From: an uncultured Prevotellaceae bacterium
Lineage (GTDB): Bacteria > Bacteroidota > Bacteroidia > Bacteroidales > Bacteroidaceae
Direction of reading: 5' to 3'
Assembly: GCA_949299545.1 (NCBI GenBank)
Contig: CASGAM010000023.1
Coordinates: 62,001-126,000 of the forward strand
Length of the DNA stretch: 64,000 bases
A program made the translations under genes and the position numbers. The notes beneath the pieces were generated by a model, which saw only the letters and a program-made list of their open reading frames with translations, did not search any database and had not been told where the DNA came from. Numbering within the stretch: position 1 is the first letter of the stretch; each line of letters opens with the position of its first letter. This document shows positions 9,175 through 17,758 of this stretch, one piece after another.

Positions 9175-9885
9175 CTATGAAGGGTTCTTATGCGTGAACA
9201 GTGACAAAATGATATACCACGCGATAATTGCCGCAAAACAACTGTAACCCAAAAACACAATCATCGGAACAGATGTAACAATAAAGATGTATTTGATTTT
9301 GTTGGCCTTCCACGACAAATCCTTAAACTTCAAAGCAAACAACGGAATTTCAGCCACCAGCAAGAAACAAAAAAGAAGCATGAAAAGAAAAAGGAAAAAC
9401 GCATTGAACTTCTCTGAGACAAGGAAGCTATAGTTACCTACAATCAGCGATCCCCAAAACAACGCATTTGCAGGTGTGGGCAAACCGATGAAAGATGTCG
9501 TTTGACGCGCATCAAGGTTGAACTTTGCCAAACGCAATGCAGAAAAAGCAGCCATCAAGAATGCGGTATAGGGCATGAACCGACGTATCGGTAACATAAA
9601 ATCAGGATAAACCACTTCATGAAACAGATGGAATATCATAGCCGCCGGAGCTACACCAAAAGTTACAACATCGGCCAAAGAGTCCAACTCCTTACCAATA
9701 GGCGATGACACACGCAGCAACCTTGCAACCATACCATCAAAAAAATCGAATACAGCTCCTATGACAATGAGCAATACAGCCCATCCATAGTTGCCATAGA
9801 AAGCCGCTCCGGTAGCCATACATCCTGCAATAAGATTGCAACAAGTTATACTATTGGGGATTTGTCTGGTTATGGAATTTCCCAT
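9175..9885 (-). CDS. pssA: CDP-diacylglycerol--serine O-phosphatidyltransferase
   Basis: 236 residues with about seven membrane segments. The CDP-alcohol phosphotransferase motif is intact: DFFDGMVARLLRVSSPIGKE followed by LDSLAD (consensus DGxxAR...G...D...D). It condenses CDP-diacylglycerol with serine to phosphatidylserine, the substrate of the neighbouring Psd. It lies 65 nt after psd. Confidence 0.93.
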   Translation of the reverse strand: MGNSITRQIPNSITCCNLIAGCMATGAAFYGNYGWAVLLIVIGAVFDFFDGMVARLLRVSSPIGKELDSLADVVTFGVAPAAMIFHLFHEVVYPDFMLPIRRFMPYTAFLMAAFSALRLAKFNLDARQTTSFIGLPTPANALFWGSLIVGNYSFLVSEKFNAFFLFLFMLLFCFLLVAEIPLFALKFKDLSWKANKIKYIFIVTSVPMIVFLGYSCFAAIIAWYIILSLFTHKNPS

Positions 9886-9950
9886 AGTCTTTATTAGTTT
9901 TTGTTTATTGTATTGAATTCATGGCTACCGCGACTCTGCTTCCGCCTCTC

Positions 9951-10637
9951 TCAAAGCCTTGCAATGACCGTCTCATTACCGGTTGTTTTCTGTCCTAACT
10001 TCACATTGACTTTAGTACCTAACGGCAAATAAACATCTACGCGGGAACCGAATTTGATAAATCCCATGTGCTCGTCTATATAACAGTCTTCACCGCTATT
10101 GGGATAGGTCACGATTCGACGGGCCACCGCGCCGGCAATCTGGCGAGCCATAATTTCGACGCCTTCGGGCGTTTCTATGACAACGGTAGAACGTTCGTTT
10201 TCGATACTAGCTTTCGGGAGCCATGCTTTGTGGAAATTACCATTATGATGTTTCACAAGTTTTATGGTGCCGTCGACCGGTATCCAGTTGGCATGAACGT
10301 TGAAAATACTCATAAATATGGAAACCATAATACGACGATCGTGGAAGTACTCGTTTTCTTCAACTTCCTCAACTACAACCACCTTTCCATCTGCTGGTGC
10401 AACCACCACGTTTTCTGTTTCACCCTCAAACAAGCGAATGGGACATCTGAAGAAATTAACCACAACAAGATAAAGGGCGATGCTGGCGATTGCAAAAATA
10501 TAAAAAGGCACTTTGTTGTCAATACCGAAATAAAGCGCGGCGTTGATAATGGCCAAACAAGCTAATCCCCATACCAAAGTATGTGTGCCTTCCCTGTGTA
10601 TCCTGATTTTTTTCAATTTCTTTAGTTTACGTCCCAT
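9951..10637 (-). CDS. psd: Phosphatidylserine decarboxylase (short, archaeal-type)
   Basis: 228 residues. Two N-terminal membrane segments (about 20-60) are followed by the PSD domain ([32 protein letters not shown]). The C-terminal [10 protein letters not shown] site is where the proenzyme self-cleaves at Gly-Ser to form the pyruvoyl group. It makes phosphatidylethanolamine. First gene of psd-pssA-DUF4834, with a strong promoter just upstream. Confidence 0.93.
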   Translation of the reverse strand: MGRKLKKLKKIRIHREGTHTLVWGLACLAIINAALYFGIDNKVPFYIFAIASIALYLVVVNFFRCPIRLFEGETENVVVAPADGKVVVVEEVEENEYFHDRRIMVSIFMSIFNVHANWIPVDGTIKLVKHHNGNFHKAWLPKASIENERSTVVIETPEGVEIMARQIAGAVARRIVTYPNSGEDCYIDEHMGFIKFGSRVDVYLPLGTKVNVKLGQKTTGNETVIARL

Positions 10638-10663
10638 TACATACAGTATGTTTGATTAACGTG

Positions 10664-10694
10664 CAAAGTTAGTTATATTCTGTCAATATGCAAA
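10664..10694 (-). promoter_or_regulatory. Promoter of psd-pssA operon
   Basis: Minus strand: TTTG (10694 to 10691), 19 nt, TAACTTTG (10671 to 10664), an exact match to the Bacteroides -33/-7 consensus. Predicted 5' leader of about 20 nt. Confidence 0.75.
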
Positions 10695-10827
10695 ATTAAC
10701 AATTCTTTTTGTCAATCAAAATAACTTTTTGCAGTTTTTATTATCCTAAAAAAAAGAAATACAGGTTGTAAATTTACAGAAACTAAATTAACTTTACACT
10801 CGTTTTTCAACATCATTAGAAACTGCT

Positions 10828-13800
10828 ATGCAAGATTTTGTACATCTTCATGTTCACACCCAATATTCCATCCTCGACGGGCAGGCAAGTGTCCCACGTT
10901 TGGTGGACAAAGCCATAAACGACGGCATGCGCGGTATGGCTGTCACCGACCATGGAAACATGATGGCCATTAAGGAATTCTTTAATTATACCCAAAAAAA
11001 GAATGCTCCCATTCATGCGGAAATAAAACAATGGAAAAAACGCATATCTTTATTGGAAGCAGGAGAGAACGCAGCTGCGATAGAATGGAATGAAAAACAA
11101 GAAAAAAAGAAAAAGGAAGCAAATGAAGCCCGCAAACGTGCGGAAATCAACGGAGAACCTATTCCGGCCGAGGCTAACTTTGTGGAAGAACCCGAGCCGG
11201 ATTATTTGCCCATAGACGAGCAGTTACAGCAAGCACGGACAGGTTTGGCAGCATCTCAAAAAAGGTTGTTCAAACCTATCTTTGGTTGTGAAATGTATGT
11301 AGCACCACGCCGACTATACCAAATGGACAAAGAAAAAGGAGACAATCGGCGCTACCATTTGGTCGTCCTGGCAAAAAACGCCGTGGGTTACCACAATCTT
11401 GTCAAGTTAGTATCTAAGTCATGGACCGACGGCTTTTATACCCGCCCCCGTACCGACAGGGTAGAGCTTGAACTGCATAGCGAAGGGCTTATCGTCTGTT
11501 CTGCCTGTATCGCCGGCGAGGTGCCAAACAAAATACTTCAAGGAGACTTGGCCGGAGCAGAAGAGGCTATCCAATGGTATAAACGTGTATTTGGCGACAA
11601 CTATTATTTAGAGTTGCAACGCCACGAAGTAAAAGACCTGAAACAAAGAGCTAACCGCGAAACATACCCCCTGCAACAAAAAGCCAATGCGGTACTCATC
11701 GAACTGGCAAAGAAATACAATGTCAAACTCGTTTGTACAAACGACTGCCATTTTGTGGATCAGGAGAATGCAGAAGCACATGACCGTCTGATCTGCCTAA
11801 GTACAAACCGTGACTTGGATGATCCCAAACGAATGCTTTATTCAAAACAAGAGTGGTTCAAAACCCGTGCGGAAATGAATGATGTCTTCGGGGACATACC
11901 GGAAGCCTTGGATAACACCTGCGAAATTTGTGACAAAGTGGAATTTTACAGTATCGACCATGCACCCATCATGCCGAACTTTGAAATACCGGAATCTTTT
12001 GGAACGGAAGAAAGCTACAGGCAAAGGTTTTCCGATCAAGACTTATTTGAAGAATTCACACGGGACGAAAATGGGAATGTGGTACTTTCGGAAGACGCAG
12101 CCAAAGACAAAGTCAAGAAGTTGGGAGGATGTGACAAACTCTACCGATTGAAACTGGAAGCAGACTATTTGGCAAAGCTGGCATATAACGGGGCCAAGAA
12201 ATTGTATGGCGATCCATTGCCGGAAGCAGTGCGGGAACGTATCAACTTTGAGCTGCATATCATGAAGACAATGGGTTTCCCGGGTTACTTTCTGATTGTA
12301 CAGGATTATATCAATGCAGCAAGGCACGAATTAGGTGTGTCTGTCGGTCCTGGACGTGGGTCGGCTGCAGGGTCGGCCGTCGCATACTGCTTAGGCATCA
12401 CAAAAATAGACCCCATCAAATATGACCTGCTGTTTGAAAGATTTTTAAACCCGGACCGTATTTCACTGCCCGATATAGACGTAGACTTCGATGATGACGG
12501 ACGTGGTAAAGTTCTGAGCTGGGTAACTCAAAAATATGGCGAAGAAAAGGTGGCTCACATCATTACATACGGAACGATGGCCACGAAACTGGCTATAAAA
12601 GACGTAGCCCGTGTGCAAAAGTTGCCTTTGGATATTTCAAACGGTTTGTGTAAGCTCATTCCGGACAAGTTGCCGGACGATGAAAACGGCAAGTCCCGAA
12701 AAATGAACCTTCCCAATGCCATCGCGTGTATTCCCGAACTACAACAAGCCGAAGCATCACCGAACCCACTCTTACGTGACACTATTCGGTATGCAAAGAT
12801 GCTCGAAGGCAATGTACGCAACACCGGTGTACACGCATGTGGCGTAATTATATGCCGCGATGACGTATCAGACTGGGTTCCTATCAGCACGGCTGAAGAC
12901 AAGGAAACCGGCGAGAAATTACGCTGCACCCAATACGAAGGTTCCGTCATTGAAGATACCGGACTCATTAAAATGGACTTCCTCGGTTTGAAAACCCTGT
13001 CCATCATTAAAGAATGTCAGGCAAATATACGCGACAGTTTAGGACTAGACATCGATGTTGACAACTTAGATATAGAAGACCCGGCGACTTACAAGCTGTA
13101 TTGTGACGGTCGCACCATTGGAACATTCCAGTTTGAATCGGCGGGTATGCAAAAATACCTGCGTGAGCTTCAACCCTCCACATTCGAGGACTTGATAGCG
13201 ATGAACGCCTTGTATCGCCCGGGACCAATGGACTATATACCGGACTTTATCGACCGCAAACAGGGACGCAAGCCGGTTGAATACGATATACCTTGCATGG
13301 AAACCTACCTGAAAGACACCTACGGCATTACGGTCTATCAGGAGCAGGTGATGTTGCTGTCGCGCCAGTTAGCCAATTTCACCCGCGGCGAAAGTGACAC
13401 GTTGCGTAAGGCTATGGGTAAAAAGTTGATTGACAAATTGAATCACATGTACCCAAAATTTGTTGAAGGCGGCAAAAAGAATGGACATGACCCGAAAAAG
13501 CTCGAAAAGATATGGGCAGACTGGAAAAAGTTTGCATCCTATGCCTTTAACAAAAGTCATGCCACCTGCTACTCGTGGGTAGCATACCAGACAGCTTATC
13601 TGAAAGCCAATTTCCCGGCACAATACATGGCAGCGGTCATGAGCCGAAGTTTGGCAAACATTACAGATATCACCAAACTAATGAGCGAATGTAAGAGTAT
13701 TGGTATCAATACTTTGGGACCGGATGTAAACCACAGTCGACGTAAATTCAGTGTTGACGAGGACGGTAATATCCGTTTTGGACTGGGCGCAGTAAAAGGA

Positions 13801-14781
13801 TTAGGCGATGCAGCCGTGGAAGCCATCATTTCGGAACGTGAAAAAAACGGCCTTTTTGTTTCTGTTTTTGATTTCATACAACGTGTTCCCAGCAGCGCGT
13901 GCAAACGTAACAACATAGAAAGCCTTGTACTATCCGGCAGCTTTGACTGCTTCAAGGATATATCGCGCGAACAGTACTTTGCCTTAAACAGTAAAGGAGA
14001 AACCTTTGTCGAGGCCCTCTCAAAATATGGCGCACGCTACCAGGCAGATCTCAACTCTGCACAGAATTCTCTTTTCGGCGACATGGGCATGGTGGAAATA
14101 TCCACACCAGAAATACCAAATGCCGCGCCGTGGAGTGCGTTGGAAAAACTTAATAAAGAGCGAGAACTCGTGGGTATCTATTTGTCGGCACATCCGCTGG
14201 ACGACTACGCTGTCATTTTACAAGATGTATGCAACACCAAAATGTCAGACTTGCAAAACATGGAAAACCTTGTCAATATGGATCTGACGCTGGGGGGCAT
14301 GGTGACAGCATTGCGCAAGGGTGTTTCTAAAAGCGGCAAGCCTTATGGTATTGTGACACTTGAAGATTACAGTGGTTCTTTTGAACTGGCTCTTTTCGGA
14401 CAGGACTGGCCAACCTGGGGATCATACATGGATATTGGAAACACATTATATATTACCGCAAAGTGCCAACCAAGGCAATGGGATCCCAGTAAATTAGATT
14501 TCAAGATAGGAAAAATTGATTTTCTGGCTGACGTTAAAGATACACTTATCGAAAGCATTACAATAAATATGAATATTAATGAAATGGACGATGATATTGT
14601 AATGTCTTTATCAGCGCTGCTGAAAGATAATCCGGGAGATGTAGCTCTTCATTTCCATGTTGTTGATACTGAGAATCAAATGGGGCTTACGTTCCTGTCC
14701 AAACAGGGAAAGATATCAGTTAAAAAGAATTTAATTTCGTATATACAAAGTCAACCGGCACTGAGTTATAAAATTAATTAG
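10828..14781 (+). CDS. dnaE: DNA polymerase III alpha subunit
   Basis: 1317 residues. It has an N-terminal PHP domain (HLHVHTQYSILDG, TDHGNM, NDCHF) and a Pol III palm with catalytic aspartates in PDIDVDFDDDGR, after GPGRGSAAGSAV. Fingers (RPGPMDYIPDFI), a helix-hairpin-helix region and a C-terminal OB domain (LGGMVTALRKGVSKSGKPYGIVTLED) follow. It is the replicative polymerase. A charged segment of about 85 residues (about 60-147, rich in Glu/Lys/Ala) interrupts the PHP domain between FFNYTQKKN and FKPIFGCEMY. I believe this occurs in other Bacteroidetes DnaE proteins. Length is otherwise normal. Confidence 0.97.
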   Translation: MQDFVHLHVHTQYSILDGQASVPRLVDKAINDGMRGMAVTDHGNMMAIKEFFNYTQKKNAPIHAEIKQWKKRISLLEAGENAAAIEWNEKQEKKKKEANEARKRAEINGEPIPAEANFVEEPEPDYLPIDEQLQQARTGLAASQKRLFKPIFGCEMYVAPRRLYQMDKEKGDNRRYHLVVLAKNAVGYHNLVKLVSKSWTDGFYTRPRTDRVELELHSEGLIVCSACIAGEVPNKILQGDLAGAEEAIQWYKRVFGDNYYLELQRHEVKDLKQRANRETYPLQQKANAVLIELAKKYNVKLVCTNDCHFVDQENAEAHDRLICLSTNRDLDDPKRMLYSKQEWFKTRAEMNDVFGDIPEALDNTCEICDKVEFYSIDHAPIMPNFEIPESFGTEESYRQRFSDQDLFEEFTRDENGNVVLSEDAAKDKVKKLGGCDKLYRLKLEADYLAKLAYNGAKKLYGDPLPEAVRERINFELHIMKTMGFPGYFLIVQDYINAARHELGVSVGPGRGSAAGSAVAYCLGITKIDPIKYDLLFERFLNPDRISLPDIDVDFDDDGRGKVLSWVTQKYGEEKVAHIITYGTMATKLAIKDVARVQKLPLDISNGLCKLIPDKLPDDENGKSRKMNLPNAIACIPELQQAEASPNPLLRDTIRYAKMLEGNVRNTGVHACGVIICRDDVSDWVPISTAEDKETGEKLRCTQYEGSVIEDTGLIKMDFLGLKTLSIIKECQANIRDSLGLDIDVDNLDIEDPATYKLYCDGRTIGTFQFESAGMQKYLRELQPSTFEDLIAMNALYRPGPMDYIPDFIDRKQGRKPVEYDIPCMETYLKDTYGITVYQEQVMLLSRQLANFTRGESDTLRKAMGKKLIDKLNHMYPKFVEGGKKNGHDPKKLEKIWADWKKFASYAFNKSHATCYSWVAYQTAYLKANFPAQYMAAVMSRSLANITDITKLMSECKSIGINTLGPDVNHSRRKFSVDEDGNIRFGLGAVKGLGDAAVEAIISEREKNGLFVSVFDFIQRVPSSACKRNNIESLVLSGSFDCFKDISREQYFALNSKGETFVEALSKYGARYQADLNSAQNSLFGDMGMVEISTPEIPNAAPWSALEKLNKERELVGIYLSAHPLDDYAVILQDVCNTKMSDLQNMENLVNMDLTLGGMVTALRKGVSKSGKPYGIVTLEDYSGSFELALFGQDWPTWGSYMDIGNTLYITAKCQPRQWDPSKLDFKIGKIDFLADVKDTLIESITINMNINEMDDDIVMSLSALLKDNPGDVALHFHVVDTENQMGLTFLSKQGKISVKKNLISYIQSQPALSYKIN

Positions 14782-14789
14782 TATATTTG
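14782..14789 (+). promoter_or_regulatory. -7 box upstream of trxA
   Basis: TATATTTG matches TAnnTTTG and lies directly after the dnaE stop, about 36 nt before the trxA ATG. I see no good -33 TTTG, so strength is uncertain. Confidence 0.4.
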
Positions 14790-14824
14790 TAGAAAATCTC
14801 AACGATTAAAATTATTATTTGATT

Positions 14825-15139
14825 ATGGCATTAGCAATTACAGACTCTAATTTTGAAGAACTTGTAGCCTCCGGGAAACCATTAGTGATTGATTTTTGGG
14901 CAACATGGTGTGGCCCGTGCAAAAAAATTGGGCCGTACATTGAAGAATTGGCTGAGGAATATAAAGACAGCGCCATTATCGGAAAATGCGATGTAGAAGA
15001 GAATGATGATTTGGCAATGCGCTTTGGTATACGTAACGTGCCAACTGTATTATATATCAAGAATGGTGAAGTCATAGAAAAACAAGTCGGTGCTGCAACA
15101 AAAGATGTTTTCGAGAATAAATTAAAAGAAATTCTATAA
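14825..15139 (+). CDS. trxA: Thioredoxin
   Basis: 104 residues from ATG 14825. A TTG two codons upstream is less likely. The classic active site is present (DFWATWCGPCKKIGP), together with the cis-proline loop (RNVPTVLYI). Cytoplasmic disulfide reductase. It lies 43 nt after dnaE and 21 nt before a small unknown gene. Confidence 0.96.
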   Translation: MALAITDSNFEELVASGKPLVIDFWATWCGPCKKIGPYIEELAEEYKDSAIIGKCDVEENDDLAMRFGIRNVPTVLYIKNGEVIEKQVGAATKDVFENKLKEIL

Positions 15140-15160
15140 GGTTTCTCAATATCCTATGCT

Positions 15161-15493
15161 ATGGACAGTCTTGATCAGGAAATTCTAAAAGATGCGGAAG
15201 ACGATATGCGGACAGTAGAGTTTATAAAAAACTATCTGCCCCAGGAACTAAAAAACAAATTTTCCGACGAAGAACTCTATTACTTTTTAGATGTAATTAT
15301 TGACTATTATACCACAAGTGGTGTGCTTGATGTCACACCCGATAAAGAAGGCTACATAGAAATTGACCAGGAAAAAGTCGTTGACTATATTATCAAACAA
15401 GCGGCAAAAGACAAAATGGGTAAGTATCATCCGGAAGATTTAATGTGGGTAGTAGCAGGTGAAATGGAATATGGCGAGTCAACAGAAAATTGA
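15161..15493 (+). CDS. Conserved small acidic protein of unknown function
   Basis: 110 residues, acidic, no membrane segment or signal peptide. Predicted largely helical with a central FSDEELYYFLDVIIDYY segment and a C-terminal KYHPEDLMWVVAGEMEYGES. I do not recognise a domain. It follows trxA by 21 nt and precedes a strong terminator, so it is co-transcribed with trxA. I recall similar proteins after trxA in Bacteroides but cannot verify this. Confidence 0.8.
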   Translation: MDSLDQEILKDAEDDMRTVEFIKNYLPQELKNKFSDEELYYFLDVIIDYYTTSGVLDVTPDKEGYIEIDQEKVVDYIIKQAAKDKMGKYHPEDLMWVVAGEMEYGESTEN

Positions 15494-15517
15494 TATTATA
15501 TTCTGAAATCCTTTAAT

Positions 15518-15564
15518 AAAATAACTCATGAAATTTGAAGTAAATTCATTTCATGAGTTATTTT
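15518..15564 (+). terminator. Intrinsic terminator of trxA transcript
   Basis: A perfect 17-bp stem (15518-15534 with 15548-15564, core AACTCATGAAAT) and 13-nt loop, running into a T-rich tract. It begins 24 nt past the stop of the 110-residue gene. Confidence 0.85.
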
Positions 15565-15575
15565 TATTTAAACCT

Positions 15576-15688
15576 TTGTATATTGTTATACAACAAACAA
15601 AAAGGTCTGAAATGAATTACATGGGAAAAAACGTCCATGATTAAGGAACAAATTATCCGACATATCAAGTATCATTACGCTATCTTTG
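15576..15688 (+). promoter_or_regulatory. ECF sigma gene upstream region: palindrome and -7 box
   Basis: TTGTATA (15576-15582) and TATACAA (15587-15593) form a 7-bp inverted repeat with a TTGT spacer, an operator-like site. TATCTTTG (15681-15688) matches the -7 consensus about 33 nt before the GTG start. No clear -33 TTTG is present, which would fit a regulated promoter. Confidence 0.4.
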
Positions 15689-15721
15689 CTGGTAAAATTG
15701 AACTGTTAAAACCAAGATACT

Positions 15722-16243
15722 GTGAAATCAGACCATAAAATCCAGCTGTTCACTGACTGTTATGTCAAAAACAAAAAAAGTGTCATGAACTTTATAGCCG
15801 CAAGAATCACGAATAGCGAACATGCTGAAGATCTCACCCAAGATGTGTTTATACGCCTATGGAAACACATAGATGCTTTAAAACCGGAAACGGCCAATGC
15901 ACTCATTTATAAAATCGCCCATAACATTATTATTGACAGGATAAGACACTACCAGAAAGAAACTGATTTTGCCAATTATCTACAATATACGCATGACCTG
16001 CAGAACAACTCTACTGAAGATAACAACAACTATAAGGAGTTGAACAGTTTACACAAGCAGGCCATCAAGACTCTTCCAGAATATCACCAGACAATCTACC
16101 TCATGAACTTCAACAAAGGAATGAAACAAGTTGACATTGCACAAGAGCTTGACATTTCAGCTAAATGTGTATATAATACCATTGCACATGCAAAAAGAAT
16201 TATCCGTAAACATATCAGACACAATTATAGCCCCTCTTTATAA
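15722..16243 (+). CDS. ECF-family RNA polymerase sigma factor, no adjacent anti-sigma gene
   Basis: 173 residues from a GTG. An in-frame TAA at 15707 excludes a longer start. Sigma-70 region 2 is visible (AEDLTQDVFIRLWKHIDALK, ALIYKIAHNIIIDRIRHYQKE), as is region 4 with a helix-turn-helix (MNFNKGMKQVDIAQELDISAKCVYNTIAHAKRIIRKHI). Bacteroidetes ECF factors of this type usually sit beside a FecR anti-sigma and a SusC gene. Here neither is adjacent, and the gene points at the 3' end of the SusCD operon. Target promoters are unknown. Confidence 0.9.
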   Translation: MKSDHKIQLFTDCYVKNKKSVMNFIAARITNSEHAEDLTQDVFIRLWKHIDALKPETANALIYKIAHNIIIDRIRHYQKETDFANYLQYTHDLQNNSTEDNNNYKELNSLHKQAIKTLPEYHQTIYLMNFNKGMKQVDIAQELDISAKCVYNTIAHAKRIIRKHIRHNYSPSL

Positions 16244-16264
16244 CACACCAAAATATTATAAGGC

Positions 16265-16309
16265 AAATTGGCTGCTTTTGAAGACATTAATCTCAAAAGC
16301 AGCCAATTT
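16265..16309. terminator. Bidirectional terminator between sigma gene and SusCD operon
   Basis: A perfect 17-bp stem: 16265-16281 (AAATTGGCTGCTTTTGA) pairs with 16293-16309 around an 11-nt loop. It sits between two convergent genes and has A/T ends on both sides. Confidence 0.75.
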
Positions 16310-16379
16310 ATACTGTCTCATGGAAAAATATTATTTAACACCTTCGAAATAGGGAAACAAGTATTCCCCTATTAAACAA

Positions 16380-16862
16380 TTAATGGATCATTCGGACACC
16401 GTTTACAATATCATCGGGAACAGCAGAAACGCGAGTATATACAGACACATCTCCTATGTTATCCTTTCTGCTCCATTTCATAGTATTTTCTGTCATCTCA
16501 GTTACAATATAATCACCCCACTCCACATCTGAATAGTCATAGATTCCACTCAATAATATACCGTAGTCGTCATCTTCAGTCAACGTAAAAGAACCTGTTG
16601 TATGATGTGAGTACATACTGCCAACATTATCATACATCTCAAACGTATGTTCTTTTCTATTGAAAGTAATATAAACATACGTCTCTCCATCTTTTTCGAT
16701 CCATTCCTGACCATTCCAATCTGAAAGGCGCCACGTTCCATTAAGAGAAGCATAATTCACTTCGAGATATGCAACAGCTGACTTTTCTTCAGTCTTGTCA
16801 CAAGAGGTGACAGACAGAAACATAACACATAACAAAGCGAATTTAAGAATCTGTTTTATCAT
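16380..16862 (-). CDS. Small lipoprotein, lipocalin-like fold suspected
   Basis: 160 residues. Lipoprotein signal MIKQILKFALLCVMFLSVTSC followed by DKTEEK, an acidic tail compatible with surface export. The rest is beta-rich with NGTWRLSDWNGQEW near the N-terminus, the look of lipocalin-like domains (LNGTWxL). This is an inference from pattern only. It is the last gene of the 15-kb SusCD operon, 41 nt after the DUF1573 gene. Confidence 0.75.
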   Translation of the reverse strand: MIKQILKFALLCVMFLSVTSCDKTEEKSAVAYLEVNYASLNGTWRLSDWNGQEWIEKDGETYVYITFNRKEHTFEMYDNVGSMYSHHTTGSFTLTEDDDYGILLSGIYDYSDVEWGDYIVTEMTENTMKWSRKDNIGDVSVYTRVSAVPDDIVNGVRMIH

Positions 16863-16903
16863 AAGACTATTTTTTATTTATCTAATTGTTTTTAATACGA
16901 TTT

Positions 16904-17728
16904 TTATTGTCCAACCACGCTACTAACACTCACTCGTAACATCCGTTCTGAAGGCCGTACATCCAGTCCATCTAAAAGGATGCGGCTTATAATCGCCTTA
17001 CCATTCTCAGATAGAACTGATTTATTAACCTTAAGCGTTATAACAATTTCGCCGGTTTGTGATGGTTCCAAAGTCTCTGGTTCAGTTTTAACATCAAGAT
17101 AGTCAGGTATAAAGCCTTTGACTGGACGTATATGCAATGGAGATGAACCAGCATTCGCACAAGGTATTCGCTCACTGCGTTGTTGCCCCTCGCTTACATT
17201 CTCAAAATCAACGCTCTTACGCCGAAGTCTCAGTGTACCCATGGAATAGCGATAATCTTTCCATAATGAAGCAGAGGGAGTTACACTCCCTGTTAACGAA
17301 AGTGCAGCTATTGGCCTATTGGAATCTGCATCAGCATAAACAAACACACGTACATATAGTTTTCCCGGCTGGTTGGCTGGATTAAATGTTACATGTATCT
17401 GCGTTGTATCACCAGGTTCAAGAAGTTTTTTTCCTGATGTCGCCGTTGTACAACCACACGTTGTCCTCAATTTCTCAATAGCAACTTGATGCTTACTGAC
17501 ATTCTGAGCCACAAAAGTACGTGTAACCGAACCACTGTCTTCTGACAGCTCACCGAGAGAATATTCAGTAGTTTCAAAACGCAAAACACTATCTGCCACG
17601 GCGCTTATCTCTGGATTCATGACAGCCAAGAGCTGTGACGCCGTAGGAATCGTCTGCGCGACAACCTGCAAAGACATTCCGAACAATGCCGCTGTAACAC
17701 TACCTAACAAGCAGAACCGTTTGTTCAT
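16904..17728 (-). CDS. Secreted DUF1573 (ASPM/SPD-2/Hydin-type Ig fold) protein
   Basis: 274 residues with a type-I signal peptide ending VVAQ. The first domain (about 50-140) has the DUF1573 hallmarks FETTEYSLGELSEDSGSV and TTCGCTTA followed by LEPGDTTQIHVTFN. A second Ig-like domain with the same plan covers 160-270. DUF1573 proteins are abundant in Bacteroidetes envelopes, with no assigned activity. It follows the protease gene by 30 nt and so belongs to the operon. Confidence 0.85.
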   Translation of the reverse strand: MNKRFCLLGSVTAALFGMSLQVVAQTIPTASQLLAVMNPEISAVADSVLRFETTEYSLGELSEDSGSVTRTFVAQNVSKHQVAIEKLRTTCGCTTATSGKKLLEPGDTTQIHVTFNPANQPGKLYVRVFVYADADSNRPIAALSLTGSVTPSASLWKDYRYSMGTLRLRRKSVDFENVSEGQQRSERIPCANAGSSPLHIRPVKGFIPDYLDVKTEPETLEPSQTGEIVITLKVNKSVLSENGKAIISRILLDGLDVRPSERMLRVSVSSVVGQ

Positions 17729-17758
17729 ACTACTTCACATTTTGGGGGTGAAACGACA

